This document shows positions 21,511 to 32,705 of a DNA stretch of 64,000 bases, in pieces. A model generated the notes under the pieces. The model saw only the letters and a program-made list of their open reading frames with translations, had not been told where the DNA came from and ran no database searches. Made by a program: the position numbers and the translations under genes. The DNA is taken from assembly GCF_904849725.1 (NCBI RefSeq), contig NC_058524.1:553105763-553169762 (forward strand). The letters are read 5' to 3'. Position 1 is the first letter of the stretch, and each line of letters begins with the position of its first letter. The DNA comes from Hordeum vulgare subsp. vulgare (taxonomy: Eukaryota; Streptophyta; Magnoliopsida; Poales; Poaceae).

Positions 21511-24322
21511 TCATGAAAGAGGTTTAGTCAACGGATCCGCGACATTCAGATCCGTATGTACTTTACAAATATCTATATCTCCATGTTGTATGTATCCACG
21601 AATGGATTTGAAGCGACATTTGATGTGCTTGGTCTTCTTGTGAAACCTGGTCTCCTTGGCAATGGCAATAGCTCCAGCGTTGTCACATAAGAGAGTTATC
21701 AGGCCCGACGCACTCGGAATCACTCCTTGGTCGGTGATGAACTCCTTCATCCAGACTCCTTCCTGTGCTCCTTCCGAAGAAACTATGTACTCCGCTTCAC
21801 ATGTAGATGTCGCCACGACGCTTTGCTTGCAACTGCACTAGGTGAGTGCCCCACCATTCAAAATATACACGTATCCAGTTTGTGACTTGGAGTCATCCGG
21901 ATCTGTGTTGAAGGTAGCATCGACGTAACCATTTACGACGAGCTCTTCGGCACCTCCATAAACGAGAAACATATCTTTAGTCCTTTTCACGTACTTAAGG
22001 TTATTCTTGACCGTTGTGCAGTGATCCACTCCTGGATCACTTTGGTACCTCCCTACCAAACTTATGGCAAGGTTCACATTAGGTCTGGTACACAGCATGG
22101 CATACATAATAGAGCCTATGGCTGAAGCATAGGGGACGGTACTCATCTTTTCTCTATCTTCTGTTGTGCTCGGGCGTTGAGCTGTGCTCAACCTCACACC
22201 TTGCAAGATAGGCAAGAACCCCTTCTTGGGCTTATCCATATTGAACTTCTTCAATATCTTGTCAAGGTATGTGCTTTGTGAAAGACCAATGAGGCGTCTC
22301 GATCTATTTCTAAAGATCTTGATTCCTAATATGTAAGCATCTTCTCCAAGGACCTTCATTGAAAAACACTTATTCAAATAGGCCTTTATGCTTTCCAAAA
22401 GTTCTATATCGTTTCCCATCAACAATATGTCATCCACATATAATATGAGAAATGCTACAGAGCTCCCACTAACTTTCTTGTAAATACAGGCTTCTCCATT
22501 AGTCTGTACAAACCCAAACGCTTTGATCACCTCTTCAAAGCGAATGTTCCAACTCCGAGATGCTTGCACCAACCCATAGATGGAGCACTGGAGCTTGCAT
22601 ACCTTGTCAGCATTATTAGGATTGACAAAACCTTTCGGCTGTATCATATACAATTCTTCCTTAAGAAAGCCGTTAAGGAATGCCGTTTTGACGTCCATTT
22701 GCCAGATCTCATAATCATAAAATGCGGCAACCGCTAACATGATTAGGACCAACTTCAGCATCACTACGTGTGAGAAAGTCTCATCGTAGTCAATTCCTTG
22801 AACTTGTCGATAACCCTTAGCGACAAGTCGAGCCTTATAGATGGTCACATTACCATATGCGTCAGTCTTCTTCTTAAAGATCCATTTATTTTCTATGGAT
22901 CGCGGATCATCGGGCAAGTCCACCAAAGTCCATACTTTGTTCTCATACATGGATCCTATCTCGTATTTCATGGCTTCAAGCCATTAGTTGGAATTCGGGC
23001 CCGCCATCACTTCTTCATAGTTCGAAGGTTCACTGTTGTCCAACAACATGATTTCCATGACACGGTTGTCGTACCACTCTGGTATGGAACGTGTCCTTGT
23101 GGACCTTCGAGGTTCAGTAGCAACTTGACCCAGAGTTTCATGATCATCATCATTAACTTCCTCTCTAGTCGGTGCAGACACCACAAAAACATTTTCCTGC
23201 GCTGTGCTACTCTCCGATTCGAGAGGAGGTACAATTACCTCATCAAGGTCTACTTTCCTCCCACTTACTTCTTTCGAGAGAAACTCTTTCTCCAGAAAGG
23301 ATCTGTTCTTGGCAACAAAGATTTTGCGTTCGGATCTAAGATAGAAGGTATACCCAATAGTTTCCTTAGGGTATCCTATGAAGACGCATTTTTCTGCTTT
23401 GGGTTCGAGCTTCTCAGGTTGAAGTTTCTTCACATAAGCATCGCAGCCCCAAACTTTCAAAAACGACAGCTTAGGTTTATTTCCAGACCATAATTCATAC
23501 GGTGTCGTCTCAACGGATTTAGATGGTGCCCTATTTAAAGTGAATGCGGCAATTTACAATGCATATCCCCAAAAAGATAGCGGTAAATTAGTAAGAGACA
23601 TCATAGATCACACCATATCCAATAGAGTGCGATTATGACGTTCAGACACACCATTACGCTGAGGTGTGCCAGGCGGCGTGAGTTGTGAAACAATTCGACA
23701 TTTTCTTAAGTGCGTGCCAAACTCGTGACTCAAATATTCTCCTTCACGATCAGATCGTAAGAACTTTATTTTCTTGTCACGTTGATTCTCCACCTCACCT
23801 CTAAAATTCCTTGAACCTTTCAAAGGTTTCAGACTTGTGTTTCATTAAGTAGACATATCCATATCTGTTTAAGTCATCAGTGAGGGTGAGAACATAACGA
23901 TAGCCACCATGAGCCTCAATGCTCATTGGACCGCATACATCGGTATTTATTATTTCCAACAAGTTGGTTGCTCGCTCGATTTCTCCGGAGAACGGAGTTT
24001 AGTCATCTTGCCCATGAGGCACGGTTTGCACATGTCAAACGATTCAAAATCAAGAGACTCCAAAAGTCCATCTGTATGGAGTTTCTTCATGCGTTTGACA
24101 CCGATATGATCAAGGCGACAGTGCCACAAGTATGTGGGACTATCATTATCAACCTTACATCTTTTGGTACACACACTATGAATATGTGTAACATCACGTT
24201 CGAGATTCATTAAGAATAAACCATCGACCAGCGGGGCATGACCATAAAGCATATCACTCATATAAATAGAACAACCATTACTCTCAGATTTAAATGAGTA
24301 GCCATCTAGCATTAAACGAGAT
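21511..24322 (-). pseudogene. Copia B pol: GAG-pre-integrase, integrase, reverse transcriptase, RNase H
   Basis: All pieces from 24322 down to 21511 lie in one reading phase, with only a few stops. In order: GAG-pre-integrase (YLWHCRLDHIGVKRMKKLH, CKPCLMGKM), a damaged integrase core whose second half is clear (KIKFLRSDREGEYLS, PPGTPQRNGVSERHNRTLLDM), the integrase C-terminal part (MKVWGCDAYVKK), a linker, reverse transcriptase (KARLVAKGYRQVQGIDYDETF, QMDVKTAFLNGFL, YVDDILL), and Copia RNase H (STCEAEYI, TLLCDNAGAIAIA, VADPLTKPLS). Stops include TAA near 22984 and TAG at 21838-21840; the integrase N-terminal part (about 23824-23950) has several. The RT core itself is open for 377 codons with catalytic residues kept. 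Confidence 0.9.
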
Positions 24323-25968
24323 TGATTGCAATCTCTGGCGGTAGCTAGACGAATGCTGATGACAACAAACCTTCCCCAGCAACGGCACCAGAAGAATGCC
24401 GATAGCACTCCCCAGTAATGAAACTAGAAGAATGTTGTTGACGGCCCACCAACGCTTGGGTTCGCAGCAATTTTCGAGGGTTGAGTATTCGATCCAATTT
24501 GTTGGTTTACCAGTCAGGAGGTGAGAGTATACTCTCAAGTATTAGCAGCTGAATTTGTCAGATTCAACCACACCTGAAAGATTAGTATCTGCAAGAACAG
24601 TAGTAACAGCAAAGTAGCGAGTAACGGCAGTGTAACGAGCAATAGCAGCGGCAAGGAACAGCAGTAGTGACAGCAGTAGCAAGTAGCAACAGTAGCAAGC
24701 GACAGTAATAGCAACAGTAGTAGAAGCAGCAGAGCAAGACAAGTAACAGCAGTAGCAACAGTAGTAGCAGCAACAGCATAGCAAAACAAGTAACAACAGT
24801 AGCAACAGTAGTAGCAGCAGCACAGCAAGACAAGTAACAGCAGTAGGACAAACTCGTAGGCAATGGGTCGGTGATTTGTTTGGATGATATTCATCATGCA
24901 ACAGCTATAACACGGAGAGATATGTGGCTAGCTCCCGTTCGTCAATGTGATGTAGGCATGCATTACGTGTGTCGTCATACGTGCTTAGGGAAAAGAACTT
25001 GCATGACATCTATTGTCCATCCCTCCCGTGGCAGCGGGGTCCAAAAGGAAACTACGGGATATTTAGGTTCTCCTTTTAATAAAGAACCGGACCAACGCAT
25101 TAGCACTTGGTGAACACATGAACTCCTCAAACTAGGGTCATCACTGGGAGTGGTTCCGGTTATTGTCACTCCGGGGTTGCCGGATCATAACACATAGTAG
25201 GTAACTACAACTTGCAAGATCAGATCTAAAACACACATATACTGGTGACAACATAATAATTTCAGATCTGAAATCATGGCACTCGGGCCCTAGTGACAAG
25301 CATTAAGCATGGCAAAGTAGGAGCAACATCAATCTCAGAACATAGTGGATACTAGGGATCAATCTCCATCAAAACTAACTCGATTACATGATAGATCTCA
25401 TCCTACTCATCACCGCCCAGCGAGCCTACGAATAGATTACTCACGAACGACGAAGAGCTTCATGGAATTGGAGAGGGAAGAAGGTTTAAGATGATGATGT
25501 CGATGATTTCCCCTCTCCGGAGCCCAAGACGGACTCCAGATCTGCCCTCCAGATGAAGAACAGGTGGTGGCGGCGCCTCCGTATCGCAAACGCGACGAAA
25601 AACTTCTCTTTTTATTTTTCCTGGGATGAAAGGGATCTTATAGAGCTGGAGTTGGGGGTGGTAGAACCGTGTGGGCCCGACAAGCCTGCCCACCGCCACT
25701 AGGGGGGTGGTGGCGGAGCCAGGGCTTGTGGCCCACTGGCCCACCCCCTGAGGTGGAACTTGGCTCAGATATTTTTCTTATTTTCCAAAACTGCTCCCTG
25801 TAAATTTTCAGGACATTTGGAGAACTTTGATTTCTGCACAAAAATAACACCAAGGCAATGCTGCTGAAAACAGCGTCAGTCCAGGTTAGTTCCATTCAAA
25901 TCATGCAAATTAGAGTCCAAAACAAGGGCAAAAGAGTTTGGAAAAGTAGATACGATGGAGACGTATCA
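24323..25968 (-). repeat. 3' LTR of Gypsy A
   Basis: Plus-strand limits TGATTGCAATCTCTGG and GAGACGTATCA, defined by where similarity to 32735-34383 begins and ends. It contains a CAG/TAG-type triplet-rich block (24590-24860) and degenerate primer-site modules in the first 110 bases. A TATA-like CTCTATAAGA lies on the minus strand near 25640. Confidence 0.9.
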
Positions 25969-27861
25969 ACTGCCTCAAGCTTAAAACCTTGCTTGTCCTC
26001 AAGCAACTCAGTTGACAAACTGAGAGAGAAAGAAAAACTTTCACAAACTCTGTTTGATCTTGTTGTTGCAACTATGTCTAACTCTTAACCAGAATTTCAG
26101 CAAGATCACAAGTTAACCACAAAAGCAAGTGACACAAAGGTCTCACGGTAAACTAATATCAATGGCATAATCAGCTAACGAGAAAATAGTAATGCGTTTC
26201 AAATACCAACACTTCAATCAAAACAAGCATGAAGCAATATGAAAAGGTGGTATCTCGCTAGCTCTTTCTGAGACCGCAAAACATAAATGCAGAGCACTTT
26301 CAAAGATCAAGGGCTGACTAAACATTGTAATTCATAACAACGAAGATCCAGTCATAGTCATACTAAATATCAATCAAAAGCAAAGCATAAAAATGATAGA
26401 GGTGCTCTCTAATTGGTACCTAAATAAGAGGAGGATGACTCAACAGGAAAATAAATAGGCAGGCCCTTCGCAGAGGGAAGCATTGATTTGCAGAGGTGCC
26501 AAAGCTCAAGCTTTGAAAACAGAGATAATAATTTTGGGTGGCATGCTTTCATTGGCAACGCAATGACCAAGAGTTCTCAATATCTTCCATGCCACTCATG
26601 CTATAGGCGGTTCCCAAACAGAAAAGTAAAGTTTTAACTCCCCCACCACCAATCAATCACACTCCACGGCTAGCCGAATCCTCGGGTACCGTCCATACTA
26701 ACATCAATCCGGGGGGAGTCTTGTTTTACAGTTATGTTTTTGATTTAAGCATGGAACTGGGCATTCCAAATACCGACCCCTTTCTCGCGAATGACTGTGA
26801 ATAAACACATGTCGAGGATAACACTCCTAGCATGGAAGATACCAATAGCCCCCTGTCACCACATGAGCGGTTCGGGCATGCAAAACAGATTATTTCTTGA
26901 AGGTTTAGAGAATGGCACATGCAAATTTACTTGGGACGGCAGGTAGATACCGCAAATAGGTAGGTATGGTGGACTCTCATGGAAAAACTTTTGGGTTTAT
27001 GGAAGTGGATGCACAAGCAGTATTCCCGCTTAGTACAAGTGAAGGCTAGCAAAAGACTGGGAAGCGACCAACTAGAGAGCGACAACAGTCATCAAGATGC
27101 AATGAGTTTGACTAACATGGAGTGCAAGCATGAACAGGATACAAATCGCCATGAACACGAACATCATAGTGGCTATGTTGATTTTGTTTCAACTACATGC
27201 ATGAACATGCGCCAAGTCAAGCCACTTGAAACATTCAAAGGAGAATACCATGCTATCATACTACATCATAGTCATCTCAAAATATATGTTGGCATTCAAG
27301 ACAAACCATTATAAGCTCTCAGCTAAATAAGCATGGCATTAGAAACTATGATCTCTAAGTTGTCATTGCAAACATGGTTCTCTCACAATAAATCTAAATC
27401 TGGGTCGACAAGCTATCATATTTAAAAAAACAAAATAGATAGAGTTCATACCAGCTTTTCAGTCTCAGTCACTTCATCATATATCATCATTGTTGCCTTT
27501 CATTTGCACGATCGAACGATGAAAACGATAATAAGCGCATTGGACAAAGCTGAATCTGCAGACAAACACAAAGGAGAAAAGAAAGTAATATGGCCCTTTG
27601 AAAGCTAAACATGTAAGCATGCAAGAACCACTAAACATTGTAACCAATATCTTCTACCTTGACACAAAGAAAAAGAAAACTATTTACACGGGAAAGCTCC
27701 CAACAAGCAAAAGAAGAAAGAAAAATCTTTTTGGGTTTTCTCAAAAGGACACAAAACAAGAAAACAAAAATAAACAAGCATGGATAATACAGTGGCAAAG
27801 TGTAAACACCGGCTAACAAAGTGAAAGCATAAGCATGAATGTAAAGTCGGTGAGAACACGT
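25969..27861 (-). other. Gypsy A 3' non-coding region with degenerate PPT
   Basis: About 1.9 kb between the accessory ORF and the 3' LTR, collinear with 51669-53577 of element H. On the element's own strand it has no long frame. The base run next to the LTR (ACTGCCTCAAGCTT on plus, 25969-25982) is the polypurine tract with two changes relative to H. An antisense ORF lies inside. Confidence 0.8.
26979..27314 (+). other. Antisense ORF in Gypsy A 3' region
   Basis: A 111-codon frame opposite to gag. From VQVKASKRLGSDQLESD to its end (KIYVGIQDKPL) it is collinear with the H copy (52666-53013), with 8 amino-acid differences in 93 aligned residues. The N-terminal part is out of frame relative to H because of a 1-base difference near 27028. 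It is hydrophilic and His-rich in the middle, with no known domain. Most differences between copies alter the protein, so there is no sign of recent selection. Confidence 0.4.
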
Positions 27862-27875
27862 ACTCCCCCAAGCTT
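27862..27875 (-). promoter_or_regulatory. Internal polypurine-tract-like 14-mer, Gypsy A
   Basis: ACTCCCCCAAGCTT on the plus strand (AAGCTTGGGGGAGT on minus) is identical to the 3' LTR-adjacent polypurine tract of element H. It sits 21 bases beyond the accessory ORF stop and overlaps an inverted repeat (AAGCTTAGGC/GCCTAGCTT). Confidence 0.6.
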
Positions 27876-27896
27876 AGGCTTTTGGCCTAGCTTGGT

Positions 27897-28964
27897 CTAC
27901 TCCCAAGGTGGGAAATAACCAGCTCCGGGATACTCTGGAGCAGACTGTGGATGCCACTTCTGTCTGAGCTCCTCTGGCTCCCACTGATAAACTGGCGTCT
28001 GGTACTCGACTGGCGGCTCGGGCACGGGCGCGTGTGGTTGGGCCAAGCCCCAATATGCATAGATGTCCGCGGGCATAATAGTGTACCTGCCTGCATGAAG
28101 ATCAAAGAAAGGAGGAGCAGGCAAAGTAATAGTCTCTCGAGTACCCTGACTAAACACCAGGTTATAAATCATCCGTCTACTAGCATCTCTATCCAGAAAA
28201 TCATGGCGAACCATGTTGTCATAATCCAGATATCTCTCAGGGAGAAGCATCTCTCCTTCCTCTCCCAGTCAAATCGGTATCTCAAAGTGTCTGGCAAGAC
28301 GGGTAGCATAGATACCTCCATAGACGACACCCTTGGAACGGTTCAGGTTCAACCGTTGAGCTACTATAGCACCCAAGCTATAAGTCTTACCATTATAAAT
28401 GCCTTCGCACAAAACTGCAAGGTCTGGAGAACTAAGTGATCCAGCCTCCCCACGGCCAATCAAACATTTTCCCACAAATAGTTAGAAGTACCGAAGCACT
28501 GGAAAATGTATGCTAGCAATTCTAGCGCGAGACACTCCTCTCTGCTCTCCAACAACAATAGAACCAATGAAATCCTCCAAGTCCCGTGGACGAGGGTCAC
28601 GGATATCCCCAACATAAGGTAATTTGCATACATTGCAAAATTCCTGCAGCGTCATGCACTGGGTGTCATCGTATATCATGAACTCAATCATGGGGGGATT
28701 CTTCCTCGGATAGAAGTTGAAGCTTTGAACGAAAATATTGGTGAGGAGGAGGTATTGTGGGCATTTATCTTCAACAAACGCAATAAGTCCTGCGTTCTCC
28801 ACAAGGTAATAAAAGTCTTCATAAAGTCCGGCGGCGCGCAAAAATTCATCACTTGGCCACTTGCACGCTCGAACTTCTGTGACTCGAGGGACTACGTACT
28901 TGGGGTGGTTCTTCTCATCCTCCTTGGGGTTGCGGCTTGAAGAGCCTCTCAAGAACCTCCTCAT
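27897..28964 (-). pseudogene. Accessory ORF of Gypsy A (Athila ORF1-like family)
   Basis: A single phase of about 355 codons from 28964 to TAG at 27897-27899, broken by two stops (near 28477 and 28253). Landmarks are PSDEFLRAAGLYEDFYYLVE, CPQYLLLTNIFVQSFNF, MTLQEFCNVCKLPYVGDIRD, ARIASIHFPVLRYF, GVVYGGIYATRLARHFEIP and RRMIYNLVFSQGTRETI. Similar proteins are abundant in grass retrotransposon annotation and look like the Athila ORF1 family; their function is unknown. It occupies the place where pol would be in an autonomous element. The C-terminus is Pro/Tyr/Trp-rich. An LTR-like segment lies upstream and a PPT-like site just downstream. Confidence 0.7.
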
Positions 28965-29368
28965 ATTTTCCTTTTTCTAGCTCTGAAAAATTCTGAAATT
29001 TTTAGAGACTTTGAAAGAAAAGTGAATAAGGATTAACCCAACTTGTAGCAACTACTCCTACTAGTGCCTAGAGACCGTATCACGCGCTAAAACTACTTGG
29101 GACCAACTAAAATCAACATTTCTAGCTCAAGAACAGGGTCACCAAGGTAGCAAGAATTTGTGAAGGATAAAGCACTAGAGCAAAAACTAATTGGACCAAT
29201 GGAGGAGTCACTTACCAAGGAGTAATTTCCCCAAAACGGTTCGGAGAATGGTGCTTTGAGCAAGGAGATCGAAAATCACAACCAAATGAGCAAGAACACG
29301 GGTTTGAGCTGCGAAACAATTTTTTTGGAGGTGGAAGAAGAGGCTGGGAGCTGGAATGAGTGTAGGGG
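28965..29368 (-). other. Leader of the accessory ORF, Gypsy A
   Basis: About 400 non-coding bases between the LTR-like segment and the accessory ORF, collinear with 54670-55089 of H. No further signal seen. Confidence 0.5.
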
Positions 29369-29604
29369 GTGCCTGTGGGCCGCCAAAGTTTGCACCCCGC
29401 CAGCAGGGGGGTAGGTGGCGGTGGCAGGGCTTGTGGCCCATGGGTCAGGCCCCGAGGCCAGCTCTCAGGCCCAGAAATTTTCAAAAATTCCAGAAAAAAT
29501 AATACTAAATTTTCAGGACCATCGGAGAACTTTTATTTTCAAGGTATTTTTCTCCGGGACGCTAAAGCAGAAAACAGGAAAAACTAAACTAATTCTATCA
29601 TTTC
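29369..29604 (-). repeat. LTR-like segment inside Gypsy A
   Basis: This internal stretch shares order and wording with the element's own U3: a GGGCC...TTGC run, GGTGGCGGTGGCAGGGCTTGTGGCCCA (present in the LTR near 25710-25745), then AAATTTTCAGGAC...GGAGAACTTT. It is in the same orientation as the LTRs and lies between protease and accessory ORF. The TATA-like CTCTATAAGA of the true LTR is not kept at the matching place. Confidence 0.7.
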
Positions 29605-29703
29605 TCTTCTAAGCAACAGAAAAGGAAAACTCAAAACAGAGGTATGTGACTCTCTGATTCATCTGTTTCATGGTCATCGAAAGAAATCCATCAATGGGAT
29701 TGA

Positions 29704-32657
29704 TCAAGTCCTTATGACAAAACCTTCTCGAATCGCAAGAGAGAACGGAGAATTTTCGAATAGCCAGTAAGTCACCTCAATGGGGATATGTATCTCCCCA
29801 ACAAGCAAGTCATACTTCATCTTGACACGAAGAATAGGGCATTCAAAGCTCCGAATAAGAATCGATGAAGTCTTTTCGATAGCATTGATGCAATGTACTG
29901 GATAAAGTTTCTTCGGAAAGTGCACTGTCTGCTCATTACCGTTGACATGGAAAGTGACATTGCCTTTGTTGCAATCTATAACAGCCCCTGAAGTGTTTAA
30001 AAAGGGTCTTCCGAGGATGATAGCCATGGCATCGTCCTCGGGAATATCCAAGATAACAAAGTCTGTAAAGATAGTGGTATTAGCAACCACAACAGGTACA
30101 TCCTCGCAAACACCGATAGGGAAAGCAGTTGATTTGTCAGCTATTTCCAGAGAAATTTCAGTGAGTGTCAACTTATCCAACTCAAGTCTATGATAAAGAG
30201 AGAGCGGCATAACACTAACACCGGCTCCAAGGTCACATAAGGCAGTTCTTACGTAGTTTCCTTTAATAGAGCAAGGTATAGTGGGCACTCTGGGATCACC
30301 AAGTTTCTTAGGAGTTCCACCTTTAAAAGTGTAATTGGCAAGCATGGTGGAGATCTCAAGATCTGGTATCTTCCGTTTATTAGTCACGATATCTTTCACG
30401 TACATGGCATATGGAGACATCTTGAGCATATCAGTTAACCGCATCTGCAGAAAGACGGGTCTTATCATCTCAACGAAGCGCTCAAAATCCTCATCATCCT
30501 TTTTCTTGGATGGCTTAGGAGGGAAGGGCATAGGTCTCTGAACCCATGGCTCCCTTTCTTTACCATGCTTCCTAGAAGTGAAGTCATTCTTGTCGTATCT
30601 CTTAGGTTGTGGATTGTCAGGAATAACTGTAGGTTCAATCTCCACATCCTCATCATTGCTAGGTTGAGAATTATTATGAACATCACTGTCCATATTGTCG
30701 CCAGGTTCATGTTCATCACCAGATTGTGTTTCTGCATCAGACGCAGAAATTTCATTACGTTCTTCAGGTGTGACAGTATTTGGCAAACCGGCGTGCAGGT
30801 TTCTATCATCCTTCTTCTTCTACTTAGGATGACTAGGTGTATCAGCATTGATTCCTTGAGAATCTTGATTAATTCTCTTAGGATGACCTTCAGGATACAA
30901 AGGTTCCTGAGTCATTTTGCCTCCTCTAGTAATGACTCTGACAGAGTTGTCATTTAATTCATTGAGCAAGTCATTCTAAGCTTTAAGTACTTGTTCTACC
31001 TGAGTAGTAATCATAGAGGGATGTTTACTCAGAAGCTTCAGAGAATTGACATTTCTGTCTACACAAGCACTTAAATGGCTAAGCATATGAGTACTTTGTT
31101 CCAAAGGTCTGCTAACATAATCATTGAAACTCTGTTGTTTGGTAACAAAGTTATCAAATTCATCAAAGCATAGGCTAGCATGTTTATCAAAAGGAATATC
31201 ACTCTCACCAAACCTACGCAGAGAATTCACTTCCACTACCTGTATCGGGTTATCAAGACCATGGATCTCTTCGATAGGTGGTAGATTTTTTACATCTTCA
31301 GATCTAATGCCTTTCTCTTGCATAGATTTCTTGGCTTCTTGCATATCTTCGGGACTGAGGAATAGAATACCTCTTTTCTTAGGAGTTGGCTTAGGAGGTG
31401 GTTCGGGAATAGTCCAAGCATTATCGTTGATCAAGAGGTTATTCAGTAGGTTCTCAGCTTCTTCTACAGTTCGTTCCCTAAAAAGACAACCGGCACAACT
31501 ATCTATGTGGTCTCTAGAGGCATCGGTAAGTCCGTTATAGAGGATATCAAGTAGCTCGTTCTTCTTAAAGGGTGATCAGGCAAAGCATTTTGTAGCTGGA
31601 CGAGCCTCCCCCAAGCTTGTGGAAGACTCTCTTCTTGGAGTTGAGCAAAGTTGTATATTTCCTGCAAGGCAGCTTGCTTCTTATGGGCAGGAAAATATTT
31701 CTGACAGAAGTAATAGACCATCTCCTGGGGACTACGCACACATCCAGGAGTAAGAGAGGTGAACCAGACTTTAGCGTCATCCTTTAGAGAGAAAGGAAAC
31801 AGCTTAAGGATATAGTAGTGGCGGATCTTCTCCTCATTAGTGAAAAGGTTGGCTATTTAGGATAGTTTGGCAAGATGGGCTATAGCCGTCTCAGACTCAT
31901 AACCGTGAGAAGGATCAGATTCAACTAGAGAGATTATCTCAGGGTCGGCAGAGAATTCATAATCCTTATCGGTGACAAAGATAGGCGAAGTGGCAAACTT
32001 CGGGTAATTTTTCATCCTAGCTTCCCGAGATTTTTCCTTCCACTTGAGAAGTAATTTCTCAGCGTCATAGGCATCCTTACACGCAATAAAATCCTCAGCT
32101 ATCTCTCCCTCCATAACGTAACCCTCAGATATATCAGGCAATTCATATCTAGGAGAGCTAGATCTAGCAGGAGCAAAAGCAGGTTCTATCTCAATACTAT
32201 CGGCAGTATCAGAAGCATCACGAGCATTGGCAGTAACTCTAGCAATATGAGCATCAAGGAAAACTCCTAGTGGAACAGGCAAAGGAGTATCTCTAGCAGT
32301 ATCAAGCATAGCATCATCAGGAAAAATAGCATCTCTAACATCATCAGGAAAAGAAGTATCAGGCATAGTATCATGCATAGCATCATCAGGCATAGTATCA
32401 AGCATAGCATCTCTAGCATCATCAGGCAAAGTAGTATCAGGCATAGTATCAGAAATAGTATCAAGCATAGCATCTCTAGCAGTAGCATCATAAGCATCAT
32501 CAAGCACAGGAGACATATCAAGATTTCTAGGAGGTGGTGATGTCACAAACTTACTCATAACTGAAGGTGAATCAAGTGCAGAGCTAGATGGCAATTCCTT
32601 ACCTCCCCTCGTAGTTGAGGGCAAGACTTTTGTCTTCGGATCCTTCAGATTCTTCAT
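29704..32657 (-). pseudogene. Gypsy A gag and aspartic protease
   Basis: Gag starts at 32657 (MKNLKDPKTKVLPS), has a tandem Asp/Met/Thr repeat, KYEFSADPEIISLVESDPSHGY-like sequence, and the gag core (YYFCQKYFPAHKKQAALQEI, LPQAWGRLVQLQNAL). A frame change lies between 31503 and 31434. The second part (31434-29704) is one phase with stops near 30976 and 30820. It holds a Pro-rich linker and a retropepsin: active-site DLGAGVSVMPLSLY, flap region, and AIILGRPFLNTSGA. It ends without any RT or integrase. The DLGA form is usual for plant Gypsy proteases, so the catalytic Asp is present. Confidence 0.9.
32289..32490 (-). repeat. In-frame tandem repeat in Gypsy A gag
   Basis: Imperfect units of 15-30 bases built on ATCAGGCATAGTATC/AAGCATAGCATC encode repeated DAMLDT, DTMPD and PDDARDA blocks. 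Element H has only one to two units at the same place (58000-58050), so the array expanded in A. Confidence 0.8.
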
Positions 32658-32705
32658 AGTGAACAGCAGATATAAATCCCAAGTAACTCAGAGAATATAG
32701 CAATA

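Noticed and set aside
22798..23493. 231-codon plus-strand ORF
   Set aside because: It is the antisense shadow of the Copia B integrase-RT coding region, which has clear motifs on the minus strand.
24535..24901. Leu/Cys/Tyr-rich ORFs of about 90-120 codons repeated at 24535-24901, 32947-33316, 50250-50531 and 58579-58937
   Set aside because: They arise from the triplet-rich block in the LTRs, which lacks stops in several frames at once. Three overlapping frames are equally open and no codon signal favours one.
30335..30957. Plus-strand ORFs at 30335-30541 and 30565-30957, with counterparts at 56047-56498
   Set aside because: They are opposite to the gag-protease linker of A and H; their presence in both copies follows from homology of the sense gene.
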